Shown here piece by piece: positions 45,674 through 57,228 of a DNA stretch of 64,000 bases. The stretch's first letter is position 1; each line of letters opens with the position of its first letter. The notes below the pieces were generated by a model. It did no database searches and had not been told where the DNA came from. It was given only the letters and a program-made list of their open reading frames with translations. This stretch comes from Allium sativum (taxonomy: Eukaryota > Streptophyta > Magnoliopsida > Asparagales > Amaryllidaceae): the NCBI GenBank assembly GCA_030737875.1, contig CM060915.1:635006786-635070785 (forward strand), in the 5' to 3' direction. Both the position numbers and the translations under genes were made by a program.

Positions 45674-47277
45674 TTACTTGTAATGAAAAGTGAACGGTTC
45701 ATTTTAAAAACCGGTTGGCCTTATAAAAAAATTATTTACAACTAAAGGTCAAAATTTTCTTGATTTGAATGCCATAACAGTTTAATGCATGCGAGGCGTA
45801 CAATTTATGCACTTCGTATGACTCAAGCTATGCAGTCAAAGCTCCACTTAAAGTCTTGCTATGTCATGCTAAAATGCCTAGCGCTTTTCAACCACTACAT
45901 TTTTTCGATTTAGCGCTATGGAATAGTGAAGCCCCACTACAATCAGTTTTACCCGCTAAATGAATACTTTATAGCATCTGCTTTAGCAACAGTAATACAA
46001 AAAATTATTTTGACTAGTTCTCTTTTAAACTAAATCAACAATATTACTGCAAAAATTTAAGTATAAGGCCTAAGTGTTTAATATAAAATTGATATCTATT
46101 TAAATAATTAAGTTAGGACTACATAAATCATAATATTCTTTCGTTCTGTTATATAAGATTAAAGTATATTTCTCTTTTCTACACAAATGATGTGACAACA
46201 AAAATAAATCAACCTTGAAAATCTTGTTTTATTTCCAGTGAAGGTTTTTATATCTTCACAACCCTCATTTTTCCAATAGATGATTATAATGGAAGAGATG
46301 GAGAATGTGAAACAATGTTCAATCACACTATCTCAGCTAATTGATCTAACAAAAGTATATCGACCTCACTACAACATCTAAAAATTTCATCTTTTTAGGC
46401 CAAGATAAATAATAAATTTTGCACTAGACAGGAACTCAAAAGGCATTAAGACCTATGAAAGGCTTTATCAACATACGGTGCAAATCATCAAAGGCAGTTT
46501 GATAGTTTAGACTTAAAAGTGATTTAGGAGACAAGCAATTTATCAACAACCTATGGTAGTGTAGATCATCAGCAAAGCTTCAGATCCAAATATGCAGTAG
46601 TAACTAAAAGGCGGCTTTTGGGATTTTGATTGGTTGGAGTTCATAAGCACGAGCAACGAAATTCTCTAACTAGGCACGGTGAAAAATAGATCTATTTTTT
46701 TATTTTATGAAAGAGGGAGATATGGTATTGTTATAGACGATAAAAAATACTTCTTCAAGAAAAGAACATGACTAATAGAATGAGAAAATTTCAGCAAAGC
46801 ACATCAAGCTTAATTATTTACATATGAAAATTATCATTGCATCGGAAGATGCATGCATGTTTGTTACTTTTTATCTGATAAATAATTTTAGTTCTAGAAC
46901 TGGTATATGATGTGATTTTATTTTTCGCGTTTGTTTATTAATATCACATAAGATACTTCTAGCATCCAACATGCATTCGACTTAATATTTTTAAATTTTT
47001 TGTTTCTGGTTGATGTTTGTGTGTGCTATTTTGTCTAAATGAATTGGTCAAACTTTAGAATATTAATAATAAATCATATTTGCCATTCTTACCAATGTAA
47101 GATTAGCATTTAAAATGAACAAATATAATTACATGAATCTAACAATTGTATACATGAAATGTGTTAAATACGACGAACATGTAAATCTAAGTATACCAAG
47201 GATGTAGACTAAACATGGAAAACTATCAAAATATAATAATTATTGCTAGCCTAATTAGTTTAAATCTAGGAATAATA
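45674..47277. other. AT-rich interval, nothing recognised
   Basis: About 1.6 kb lying between two Helitron-like 3' ends that face opposite ways. No coding frame with a motif was found. Confidence 0.4.
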
Positions 47278-47310
47278 CTAGTGTGTAACATGTGCGTTGC
47301 ATACGGTAAT
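47278..47310 (-). mobile_element. Helitron-like 3' terminus, opposite strand
   Basis: The minus strand reads CCGTATGCAACGCACATG, then TTACACACTAG followed by T. It has the hairpin-plus-CTAG arrangement and the same ACACACTAGT tail as the plus-strand copy at 45670, which argues for one family. The hairpin is degraded. The body would extend rightwards; the 5' end was not found. Confidence 0.42.
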
Positions 47311-48418
47311 GTTGTTAAAAATCGTATTTATTTTTTAATTACTGCTAAAATATTTTATTATGCAGTATATGAAAAATTAACGTTTTGTATTAAGAATTAA
47401 AATGACATGCGGTGCTCAAATATTAAGTTAAACTCAAAAAAATTATAATAAAATTGTTGACATTATATAAGTAAATGATGTATGTGTCTCTTGATAACAA
47501 AATTAATTTATATTATGTTAGATGTATATACACACAGTGTGTATGTATATGTAATTGTCTTTTTTTTTTAAATAATTATAAATGGATTGATGAACATTGA
47601 ATAAATGATTTTAGTTAAGCAATCTGAATTAATGATCGATATAACTAAAAAATATAAGGAGTTAAATGTAAAAAAAATAGAAAAACTTGAGAGAACTTAA
47701 TACATATTTGTAAGAAAGAAGAACATTGATCTTATGATTAACTTATCTAAATGTAAACTTTTATCCATATTTAATTTTCATTTTAAAATAATTTTATCCT
47801 TGTAATTAATAATATATTTCATACTGTTGTAGCAAGTCATGCTTTCAAATTTGATAATATTATATATCACGAGCGTAACGGCACGCGCTCCGCGCGTGGA
47901 TTGTTATTGACCCATTATTCAAAGGCCAACACGTACATAAATGAAGTTTTGAAAAGAAAAGAAAAAATCATCCGCACAGATCCTATTTTTATGGGATAGT
48001 TTTTTTAATTTAAATAAACGACAATTTTGGCACTTCACGGTCGGACCAAAAATATGTGTTTCCAACACAATTCTTAACAAACATTTAGCTGAGTTATGAG
48101 TTGGATATGGTTTGATAACGTATTGAAACTGCTAATGTTCACATAATCTATAATGGCATAATTTGTGTGTTTGCATCATAATGCTGTAAATATTAATTTA
48201 TTATTTATAGATTGTTCAAAATGAAATTATGTTATGTACGGTAATTTTTTTAAGATAAATGGACCAAAATTAAAAGAGTTATTATTGTTTATGTTACATG
48301 ATTTAAATATATTTATATATCTGAATCAAAACGAAATAATTTTATAATTTTTCCCATATACACGGATATTGTATACAACGAAATTCTCATATTTTTAGGA
48401 TTTATTACATGGATTAAT
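47311..48418. other. AT-rich interval with a GC hairpin
   Basis: Nothing coding. A perfect 7-bp stem with 3-nt loop, CACGCGCTCCGCGCGTG, lies at 47882-47898 in otherwise AT-rich DNA. Read on the minus strand it is followed by CCGTTACGCTCGTG, loosely like the Helitron tails above, so it may be a third, decayed terminus. Confidence 0.35.
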
Positions 48419-48424
48419 ATATTA

Positions 48425-49126
48425 CCATAGTTGTGAAAGGCGCGCCATGGCGCACAGAGCGGCAATTGCGTCATTTTTGTTTGCGGCACAACGCATATGA
48501 AAAGGCGCGCCAAATGGCGCACGACGTGAAATGACGCGCTTTTTCTTTATTTTATTGTTTTTTGTCTTTTTGTCTTTTTTTTTGCATTTCAAAATGTAAT
48601 AACTACTCTTACTCTTACTATGAAATGTGAATAACTTTGTTAATATCTTTTTCCAGTTATATGAAAACATAATTACATCATTATTATTTCATATTTAATT
48701 ATCATTAGCGGGTTAATAACTTTACAATTATGTAATTGGCTGACCTTAGCATGCCAGCACGTAGAACTGACATATGTTTTATTATCCAACATAGTTTAGA
48801 TCCATTTTAATATATTGTCAGAAGTATATAATGTAATCTGTAAAAGATCACAAAATATTGTCTAGCATAAATGCAAAAGCAAATGGGTGGGACTGAGAAC
48901 CCGTGAGCGATAAATCAAGAGAAACAACCTTGGAGTAAGAGAAAGCGTTCAAAGAAAATAAACATTCATTAATATGTTTTAGCAAAAAATATTGATTTTT
49001 TAATAAATTATTAAATTTATTAAAAAAATAAAGATGCGCATTAAATTAAAAAGGTGCGCCCCACTTGTCATGCCGTGTGTCAAGGCTCTCGAGAGGGTTT
49101 GCGCCGTGCGCCAATAATAACAATGG
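48425..49126. mobile_element. MITE-like element with GCGC-rich ends
   Basis: Starts CCATAGTTGTGAAAGGCGCG and ends with GCGCCAATAATAACAATGG, an imperfect inverted pair over about 20 bp. It is flanked by ATATA-type sequence: ATATTA at 48419-48424 and again at 49127-49132. Its ends carry repeated GGCGC words (CGCGCCATGGCGCAC, GGCGCGCCAAATGGCGCAC; GTGCGCC, GCGCCGTGCGCC), typical of an abundant plant repeat type with GTTGT(C/G)AAAGGCGC ends. The middle is AT-rich and non-coding. Because the flank is AT-rich, the 6-bp duplication is weak evidence. Confidence 0.5.
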
Positions 49127-49132
49127 ATATTA

Positions 49133-49770
49133 TTTAATCATATTTGTTTAAATAGTTGAAGTTTACGGACGGTTAGTTAAATATACAAACTTGAATATTA
49201 AATGTTAGAAAATAACTTATAATGATATCAATGTAATTTTTAAATTTTGAGATTTGGAGTAAATATATTTTTATAGTGTAATGGATGGTAAATTCATTTA
49301 TTACATAAATAGTATTAACATATATAATTTAAGTTATGCAGTTTATATATGTTTGCATCTTAATGATTTTTTAACCAAATCATTGATGTGTATTTGCATA
49401 CACATTGAAATTTTCATTTTGTGGCTTTGTTAACAAATATTAGTTGGCTGAGTTTAATAATTAGTTTAAAATTTAGATCATGTGATTAATTTAAATGCAT
49501 AGCCGTTAATATAAAATTTGGTTAGAGAACCCTAAAAGATTTCTAAATAATTGCAGCTTTTTTACAGTGAGTATTTAAATGTAAAATAGTGTGAAAAATT
49601 ATGCAAAATAATTGTAAAATGGAAATCTAAGATTTTGAAAATAAATATCCAGACTGTGCGATAATTAAAGAAAATGGAGATACTCCCAGAATCAATGAGA
49701 AAGCTTTAAATTCTTCTATTTTACTATTATTTAATAGATATGTCACCATCGGACTTTATCTACCTCTATT
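49133..49770. other. AT-rich interval, nothing recognised
   Basis: About 640 bp between two MITE-like repeats. No motif, repeat or frame worth calling. Confidence 0.5.
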
Positions 49771-50265
49771 CATAGTTGTCAAGGAAAAAAAGCCATAGAC
49801 CCTCACCTAGCCCTTTTTTGCGCCTAGGGCCTTTTTGGATCCCTTAAGCATCATTTTTCTGTATTATAGCAAAACAAAAATTGCAACTAAAAATGCGTCG
49901 AAACTCATGTTTTGACTTTTAAAAAAAGCATATAAATGCAATGTTGAGAATAAAAAACTATACGATCATCATTAATCAAACTAATAAGGAATAGAAATCA
50001 CTTGGTTTTTTTCTCGATATCGAAAGAAAAACGATGATTTTTACTGTTTCGTATTGAAGTAAAAAAAAAATGAATAAATACTTTTTGTTTGTTGTTGGAT
50101 TTCAAAATGTAACTGGGCTCCATATTGGACCATAAATTCTATAACTTTTTCCCTTCAATAATACGACACAAGGCGTGCTTTTTTAGCGCTTCAAAGCCTG
50201 AGCGATTTAACGCGTTTGGGGTCTTTTTAGCTCTTTACGCATCATTGGCATCTGGGATTAAATTG
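49771..50265. mobile_element. Second, decayed MITE-like repeat
   Basis: Begins CATAGTTGTCAAGGAAAAAA, then CCTAGCCC, GCGCCTAGGGCC, and later GGCGTGC, AGCGCTTCAAAGCC and AACGCGTTTGGGG, the same GTTGTC / GCGC vocabulary as the repeat at 48425. The right end is not clear. The 73-codon frame at 50125 lies in it and is probably not a gene. Confidence 0.35.
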
Positions 50266-50299
50266 TCATCAAATATTAACTCCAAAATGATTTCAAATA

Positions 50300-52045
50300 T
50301 TTTTAATTTTCATCAAATTTCGAATTTAAAACTCATAAAGACATAACTTTCGTCATTTACTTGTTCTATGACCAAAAAGAATAGCTAAATGTTTAACCTT
50401 AAATAGGAATTTCTGAAAACTTAAAAGACATGATTTAATTCACAAGTTAGTCCCAAATTTAAGGCAGTTTGAGACAAGTTTTACATATTTAAATCTCAAC
50501 TATGGTTTAAAACATCTCCAATGCTTCATTAATGTGAATAAAAAATGAAAGACACATCCTCAATTAACATTTTTGTTAAATTTGTTTTATTTAATGCAAA
50601 TGTTGAAAGAATTAGGAAGATAATGTGTCGATAAATATACAAGACATTGTGAAACATAATGTCTAGTAACAAACATTGTAGTCTACAATGTGAAAGTGCA
50701 TATAATCACTACTGTTCAGTTATTTAATTTTAAAATATCCTTAAAATGACACACATATAAAATTGTATGCTTCTAAACATTTGCATTGGAGAACAATGTT
50801 AAATTTTATTATAAAACTTGTTTTTATATATTTCATATTGTAGAGTAGATGTGGACACATAGGCATTTCATGATATTACGTTCAATTAGGATTGGAAATG
50901 CTCTTAAGACTAAAATTAATGGATTAAATATTCGGTGCTTCATTTGTTTCTACGAGATTCAATGCCAAATTCGGATTATGAATGGTTTTAAAAATTGAAT
51001 ATATTTTTTGAGATCATAATTGAATACAAATATATTGAAACCAAATCAACACTTAAAATAATTGGACACAGAAAGGAAATGAAAAAAAAAAATTACTTTG
51101 TTATTGTTTTATAAGATTGAATTCAATTTAAGATTATTATTTTTTATCTTTAAATTGAATTTTTTCTTAACGTGATATTCTATTATGTAACCAACTATTT
51201 AATCGTTTATGTAACTTCAGTTATCCGTAAGGGTGAAAACTTGTAGATTCACCAAATAAACAATTTCAATACATCATATTTGCACCCTAAAAAGATAATG
51301 TTTTTCCAGTGGCCCTCATATGAGTTTAAGTCGTGTATCATTAACGCCCCTAATTGTATCTAATAAAACCCTAATCAATGAACAAATAAATAAAACCTGA
51401 TCATAGGTTTTAACAAGTCGGCAACGGAGGCAAGCTCTTAGCTCGTGGCCGAAGCTGGTCGGAATAGGTTGGCCCTGCCATTCTGTCTTCTTTCTCCATC
51501 ATATAATCGCAGTTGCTTCCTCCTTTTTCGCCCATTTCGCACCTGTTCCTTCAGTTCGTGAGGGTTTTGAGTGTCTTTCCAAGCGTTGATTCTGAAACAA
51601 ATACTTTGTAGGTTTAGGATAAGCCGTTTAAACCAGATATTTTAGTTTTGATTTCGCACCTGCTCCTTTGGTATTTAAACGGGGAAATGCCATTTAAACG
51701 AGATATTTTAGTTTTGATTTTCTTAAAATAGTTTTATAATTAATTAAATATATATTTACTATTGTAATATTTGTATAATAATTAGAACTAAACACATACA
51801 TTCAAAACAACTACTACTAGCACGAAATAAAGTCGAGTACGAAAAACAGACCAAACAAACAATAACAAAGTAGACAAAGTCGATTACAAAACAAACAACA
51901 AAAATCAAACAAAATACAAATATAGTACTGCTGACTATGGCGGAACCTACTCACATGATTCAAGATAACCGATCAGATTTAGGCGGACAAGAGTGTGCAT
52001 CACATCCAAAATTACAGGACCGATGAGAAATATCTCAACAGGCTT
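50300..52045. other. AT-rich interval, nothing recognised
   Basis: About 1.75 kb. A GC-richer patch near 51410-51590 (CGGCAACGGAGGCAAGC to CAGTTCGTGAGGG) may be part of a small repeat, and TTTAAACGAGATATTTTAGTTTTGATTT recurs in diverged form at about 51629 and 51697. No gene is supported. Confidence 0.45.
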
Positions 52046-52705
52046 TTACATCTGAACGTCTCTAACAGACGCCAGCGCAGAAAAACATCTGTCCACTGTC
52101 TCATTGAAGTGATCGGTCAGAACCAAAAAATGTGAGATCGCGGGCGTTGCAGTTATGGTATATGTGGGGAGTCTACGCGAGGGTTGTAAAGTCTCACCAG
52201 CCACCCAATCGTCGTAAAAATATGTGTCTGCAGCTGTGAACTGCTGACGAGGAGGAGGCACGACCTATTGAGGTGCGATTGGAGGTCTCATACTGGTAGC
52301 TGTCTTTTCCTATGCGCCCACCAAAGATCCCGTCTAACTCCCGAAATTTAAGATGAGCAATCCTTCTGAATCTCTGACACATGTACGCTTCATCATGATT
52401 CCACCACTCGTCTGATCCATTTAGATAGTCTTGCTCGTCGTTCCACTCCCCACCAAGAATCTGCAGTATGCTATTTCGTGATCTCCATAGCCACTTGAGG
52501 TTATCCCACTTTTTCTTCATTTGAGTTTCTGTCCAGTTACCAACGAATATTTCATTTAATTCTGCCGCAACAGTTGTCAAAAATGAGCAGTGGAGGTCAC
52601 ATATGCTAGATTACTTACGCATATATCAATTAACACGGTTAAGCGTTCATCCCTACAGTTAGCAATGGACGTAGACGAACTAGTAGCAGAAGGTGAAGAA
52701 GCCAT
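52046..52705 (-). pseudogene. Myb/SANT-like DNA-binding protein, frameshifted
   Basis: Minus-strand reading of about 220 codons in three pieces. Piece 1 (ATG at 52705): MASSPSATSS, then RLTVLIDICV to TSTAHF. A one-base slip in the T-run near 52580 moves to piece 2, TVAAELNEIF, then QMKKKWDNLKWLWRSRN, DEWWNHDEAY and FRRIAHLKFRELDGIFGGR. Near 52280 the frame changes again, with one stop, to piece 3, QFTAADTYFYDDWVAGE through to VRDVQM. The middle matches the plant Myb/SANT-like domain (PF12776 type: KKKWDxLK, then DEWW), found in MYB-like host proteins and in the accessory protein of PIF/Harbinger transposons. Without a neighbouring transposase I cannot choose between these. Two slips could instead be sequencing errors. 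Confidence 0.65.
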
Positions 52706-53076
52706 AAATCTGAAAAAGTGGAATTTCAGAAATTTCAGAACATTACAAAAAAAATGTTGTACAAAATTAAAAAAAATAAGCATAGCTGTAAAAAAAAACT
52801 ACCCCAAAAACCGCGATTCAAAGCTCAAATTTTTTGAAAATGAAAGAGGAAGGGGTTTGTCCTCCGGTTGGGTGGGAATGGATGGAGAGGGGAGAGAATT
52901 TATAACCAACGGTTGGAATTTCATCCGTTAACGTCCGACGCATCGGCCTTGCCTGGCCAAATGTTCGTCAGACACGTCCAAAAAAATTCATGTCCGGTTT
53001 GGCCAGGCGGACACAGTCAAAAGCTCCGTTCGTTTCAATATAAAAGAGGTTGAATGCTTGTTCGATAAAAGAAATT
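52706..53076. other. Upstream region of the Myb-like pseudogene
   Basis: GC-mixed 370 bp with A-runs, inverted words TTGCCTGGCCAAA / TTTGGCCAGGC (about 52949-52961 and 53000-53010) and CAATATAAAAGAGG on the plus strand. It could hold the pseudogene's promoter or the end of a small transposon. No frame here has a motif. Confidence 0.35.
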
Positions 53077-53464
53077 TGTAAGACCCGAGGGAGAGTCATG
53101 GTGCATAGATGTATATAATATAACGGCTAACAAAGTTTAAAGTTTGCCTAGTATCGACTAGTAATACTAATGCTAGTACATAAAGCACAGGGGGTGAGGC
53201 AAAATGTCTCAGTAGTTACAAAACACAAGTATATAAACAAATCCATCAATATGTCTGGTCGGTAGCGAAATAAATATGACAATAGCTCACATAAATCCAT
53301 TATTCTATAGATTCAGAACAAAGTTCCAAAAATCCAACATAACAGACCAGCTAACATGAAAAGGATCAACGCAGCTACATCGTGAATATTTGCGAAACCA
53401 GCTGATCAAATTCTTTTATTAAGCAAAATGAATAACTAAAAAATTTAATATTTAATGGTTAAGA
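53077..53464 (-). repeat. Gypsy LTR end fragment
   Basis: Begins TGTAAGACCCGAGG, like the 3' end of a minus-strand LTR of the TGTAACGACCC group, and runs up to LTR D, which starts in the opposite orientation. It contains GGTAGCGAAATAAATATGAC, similar in style to the region near LTR ends elsewhere in the window. Short and diverged. Confidence 0.45.
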
Positions 53465-54086
53465 TGTAACAACCCATAATTTTCGAATATTTAAATTATT
53501 AAATTTAATATGATTTTTGAATATTTTATAGTTAGAAATTAAAAATTTAATTTAATTATGTAAGCTTTACTATAGATTTATTTGAATTGATTATGTAAGA
53601 AATTCAACTAGTTATAACAATAATGAACTTGTGTGATTGTAAACATAACTATGATTTCGGTTTGTACTGTTAAATATTGAAATTGAATTTAATATTAAAT
53701 TTTTTGAATGAAATTGTTTTGATTAATTTATAATTGGAATCCAATTTGGATTTGAAAAATAATCAAAACTGAAATCAAAATAAATGAAAGTCAAATTTGT
53801 ATGGTTTGTGTGAATTCTATTTGATTTGATTTAAGTTAAGAAAGCCTTGAATCGAATTAAAATGTAAACGGACGAAGATTGAATATTTTATTATATTAAT
53901 GAAAAATAGCTCTTTTGCAAATGATCTCGAAATTTGATGAAATTAGTTTCATCGGATTTGGAATTATAAATTATCGTAAGATCTCAAGTTTCGCGTCAAT
54001 TGGTGTTGTTATGTATGTGGGCGTGCGTGATATAAATGCATATATCAATTTAAGAATAAAATAGTCATTTTTCAAACGATCTCGGA

Positions 54087-54112
54087 TTTCGACGAAACTA
54101 GTTTCATCGAAT
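54087..54112. repeat. Near-perfect palindrome in LTR D
   Basis: CGACGAAACTAGTTTCATCG, flanked by AATT-like ends, is a palindrome of about 26 bp centred on ACTAGT with one mismatched pair in the arms. A weaker copy lies at about 53930-53955 (GATGAAATTAGTTTCATCG). The related B LTR has CAAAACTAGTTTCGTCG at about 33351-33367 and a second copy at about 33518-33537. Confidence 0.75.
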
Positions 54113-55123
54113 TCAGAATAGTGAATTATTGTAAGTTTTAAAAATTCATAGTCATTAGATGCGTCATTTAATCATGCGAATTTAAAATGTGTAGAAAATT
54201 TTCTATATAATTTAATAAGAATAATCTAATTTTTTATAGAGTAATTGTTGCAGACTTCAGAATAGGGCTTCGCCATTAGCTTCATTGCGTTCAGAAGGCC
54301 TTAAAACCTATAGATAGGCTGTAAGAAGGCCTGATTTGGACACAGATCCGTTTTTGGCTTTATAACACACAAAACGATAAATATATTATTAAAATATTAT
54401 TAAACTCTAAACAAATTCGCCCCCGCCTGCATTGATTTCAATGGCCACGAGATTTCAGAACTTTAGTCATTAATTTCTCCGACCCGCTCAACGAAATCGA
54501 AAATTATAACTAGACAATCGTAGCTCTCGATTTTCTCTTCGAATCCATATGGTGGATCGATTGTAATGATGTGTAAATTTGCCAGAAATTGCCACGAGAG
54601 GTCGCACGAGTTGTGGACGATTGGGGGCGACGGAGATGGCCGGGTGGGCCCGGATTCATGGCGCAGGGAGAGTCGATGGTGATGGAGATGGTGGAGTAGT
54701 TGGATCGGTGAAATGGAGCTTGTAATTGCGTGCGTGATTTTGGGAAGATGGCGGTTTTGGGTTACGGCATTTCACGAAGCAGGCACCGCGATTTCCAGAA
54801 AGAAGAAGGGAGTTTTTTTTTTAGTTCCTGATGTGGCAGACTTTTAGTGGGTGAGATTTATTTATTTATTTTATATAATTTGAATACCAATATTCTAACA
54901 TGGATAACGTTCTCATAAAAATTCAGATTGGCGCGCCATTTGTTCACTATGCTCGTATCGAAATTTCGGACAACATGAAGATGTCGTGGACTGATTCTGA
55001 GACTATTAAATTTTGGTTCCATTTTGGATTTCAAATGCGTTTAAAATCAAAAGTGAGTGATTTAACCCACTCACGCTTAATTAAATTATTTGATTATTAG
55101 TTAGATTAAAATCATGTCATAGT

Positions 55124-55139
55124 ATGATTGTATTAATTG
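55124..55139. repeat. 16-bp target duplication of ORF1 retroposon, left
   Basis: ATGATTGTATTAATTG, matched by ATGATTGTATTGATTG at 57229-57244 with one mismatch. This length is typical of LINE-mediated insertion. Confidence 0.82.
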
Positions 55140-57228
55140 GAGATAATAATGGCGACTATTGGCGATTGACGGCGACTTCTTCCACTTCTTCTCAACCCTT
55201 CGATATCTCTTCATTCCTTCCTCTTCCATCCTCTAAACCTTCTTCACTTCCCGATCCTCGTCCTCCTGCCTCTGATCATGTCCAAACCTCTGTGAAATCC
55301 GATTACGCTGCTCTTTTTAATTCGCTTCCCAAAAATGCAGGAATTTACAAACCGGTTCAATTCGAAATTATTAGGGATGGAAAATCGAAGAAACTTCCTG
55401 GGCTTGTTAAGGAGGAAGGTACAAAGTATTAGAGTGATCACCTTGTAGGTTTCTTCTTGGATGGTACTCTTCCTTTTCCCATTGTTGTCAATTTCTTGAA
55501 ACGTCGCAGGAAATTATTTGGTGAGTTCAATGTTAAATCAGATGGATTCAATTTCTATTTTCAATTTAGTAATGAATTAGATAGAGCCAAAATTCTTCAA
55601 TTTGGACCAATTTTTATCAGAGGCTGCATGTTCATTTTTTCTAAATGGGATCCATCAATAGGAAATTCACAGATGCAAATTCAAAAATCCCAATCTAGAT
55701 ACATTTTTATAAAATTCCTATGATCTTGTGGACACTAGTAGGAATCAATTGGCTTGCATGCAATGTAGGAAGGTTGATCTGTTTTGATAATAGTACAGAG
55801 AAACTTTAACGGTTTAGGTATGCGACAGCTTTAATGGAAATTACACCAGATTTTGATCTGACTGAGTTTATAGAATTGGATGATTTAGGTGATTGTCCCT
55901 CTGTCAAGCTATCTTATGACTGGAGACCTGATATCTGTACCTATTGCAAGTGTTTTGGTCATAGAAAAGTTGATTGTGATCGTGGTTATAAGACAGATGT
56001 GTTTGATGAAATGAGATGTAAGGATTTTTATGAGGATAAGCATGAAGATAATAACATGAATAATAGGCAGAATAGGGGAAGAGACAAAGAGGAAATCAAG
56101 GAAAAGGGGTGGACTAAAGTCATCTCCAAGAAGAAGATGATATGGAAAAAGAAAATAGCAGACATTGATAAGGACATAGCTGTGATGGACAATGCAGGGA
56201 TTGATAAGGCTAATGTTGATATTACCGCTAGTGGTAGGCAAGTTGATAATGGTGATGTTTATACTCATGGCAATGACTCTCGTGTAAATGATGATAGTTG
56301 TTTTAATGATACTATGGATTATGGCTTAAACAGCCTATTTAATGGTGGTGTAGCCGCTAAGGAGGGTTCTAAAGGTAAATCTGCACCACCTACAGCAACA
56401 GTTACATCTAAGTCATGCTACTCATCATTTAGTTCATCTATTTCAGCTAACACTTTGCAGAGTTCTACTGGTATTTCGTCTACTTCTCCATATATCAAAC
56501 TTGCTCCTCCATCTCACGTTATTCTTCCTCCCAGTAGCTCAACATGTTTGTTTGCTTCTTCACCAGTTACTGGTTCGGGTTTAAGCTTCCCCAAAGTTAA
56601 AACTATTATGGCCTCTCTATCCTCGATTGTGCCAACAAGCTCGCTTCCATCGACCAAATCAAATAAGTTAAAAGGCAAACTTTGGGATGATTTGGATGAG
56701 GGAGTAGATTACAAGCAAGAGGATGTTATGCCATTAAGTAGTTAATTGAAATCCAATAAGAGGCATACAAGGGGCAATCCTATGTATGACCCCTCCATTA
56801 ATTGAGCATTTTTTCGTAATTGGGTATAAGTTGGAATTTACTTTGTATAAGATAAGATGATTTGGAATTTGCTTGTGCTTGTTTATCTTTAAATGAAGCT
56901 GCGGTGAAAAGTTACTATAATGGTGAGATAGGGTTGATGTTTTAGTACAAGCCGTTGGTGTTATATGCAACTCTTTTACTGAAGTAGATGATTCTCAAGT
57001 GTCCAGGCTTCTTCCATAATTGAATATGCTGAAGATTTCTCACTGAAGCAAGTGTGTTATAGGTGTTTGGCATTCATGCTATTTATATTGAAAATGTTGT
57101 AATTTGATATATGTGGTTATTGTTTCAGGGAGGTTATCAGCTTTGTTAGTTGTGTTTATATAGACAGAATATATATTTTGTAATTTTCATATTGAGAAAC
57201 AAAATTTTCGCGCTTACATTCAAAAAAG
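55140..57228 (+). mobile_element. ORF1-only LINE-type retroposon
   Basis: About 2.09 kb between imperfect 16-bp direct repeats, ending in a short A tail (CAAAAAA). It starts about 9 bases before an ATG (55149) and carries a decayed LINE ORF1 (DUF4283 plus CCHC knuckle), then about 480 bp of non-coding sequence with no trace of ORF2 (endonuclease/RT). A 5'-truncated LINE would keep ORF2 and lose ORF1, which is the opposite of what is seen. Possible sources are a non-autonomous ORF1-only family, an internally deleted LINE, or a reverse-transcribed ORF1-bearing mRNA with its own 3' end. Confidence 0.72.
55149..56745 (+). pseudogene. LINE ORF1-like protein (DUF4283 and zinc knuckle), decayed
   Basis: RNA-binding ORF1 type of plant LINEs. 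A Ser/Pro-rich N terminus leads to the DUF4283 domain: SDHLVGFFLDGTLPFPIV, then GFNFYFQFSNELDRAKIL and GPIFIRGCMFIFSKWDP (about 55430-55660). After a disrupted linker (55720-55830) comes PSVKLSYDWRPDICTYCKCF, whose CTYCKCFGHRKVDC is a C-x2-C-x4-H-x4-C knuckle (about 55939-55980), then a long acidic and Ser/Thr-rich tail to the stop at 56745. Breaks: the first ATG frame stops after six codons (frameshift near 55165), TAG at 55430 where Trp is usual (YWSDHL), and a frameshift near 55720. The last 303-codon segment is open from 55834. Confidence 0.8.
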
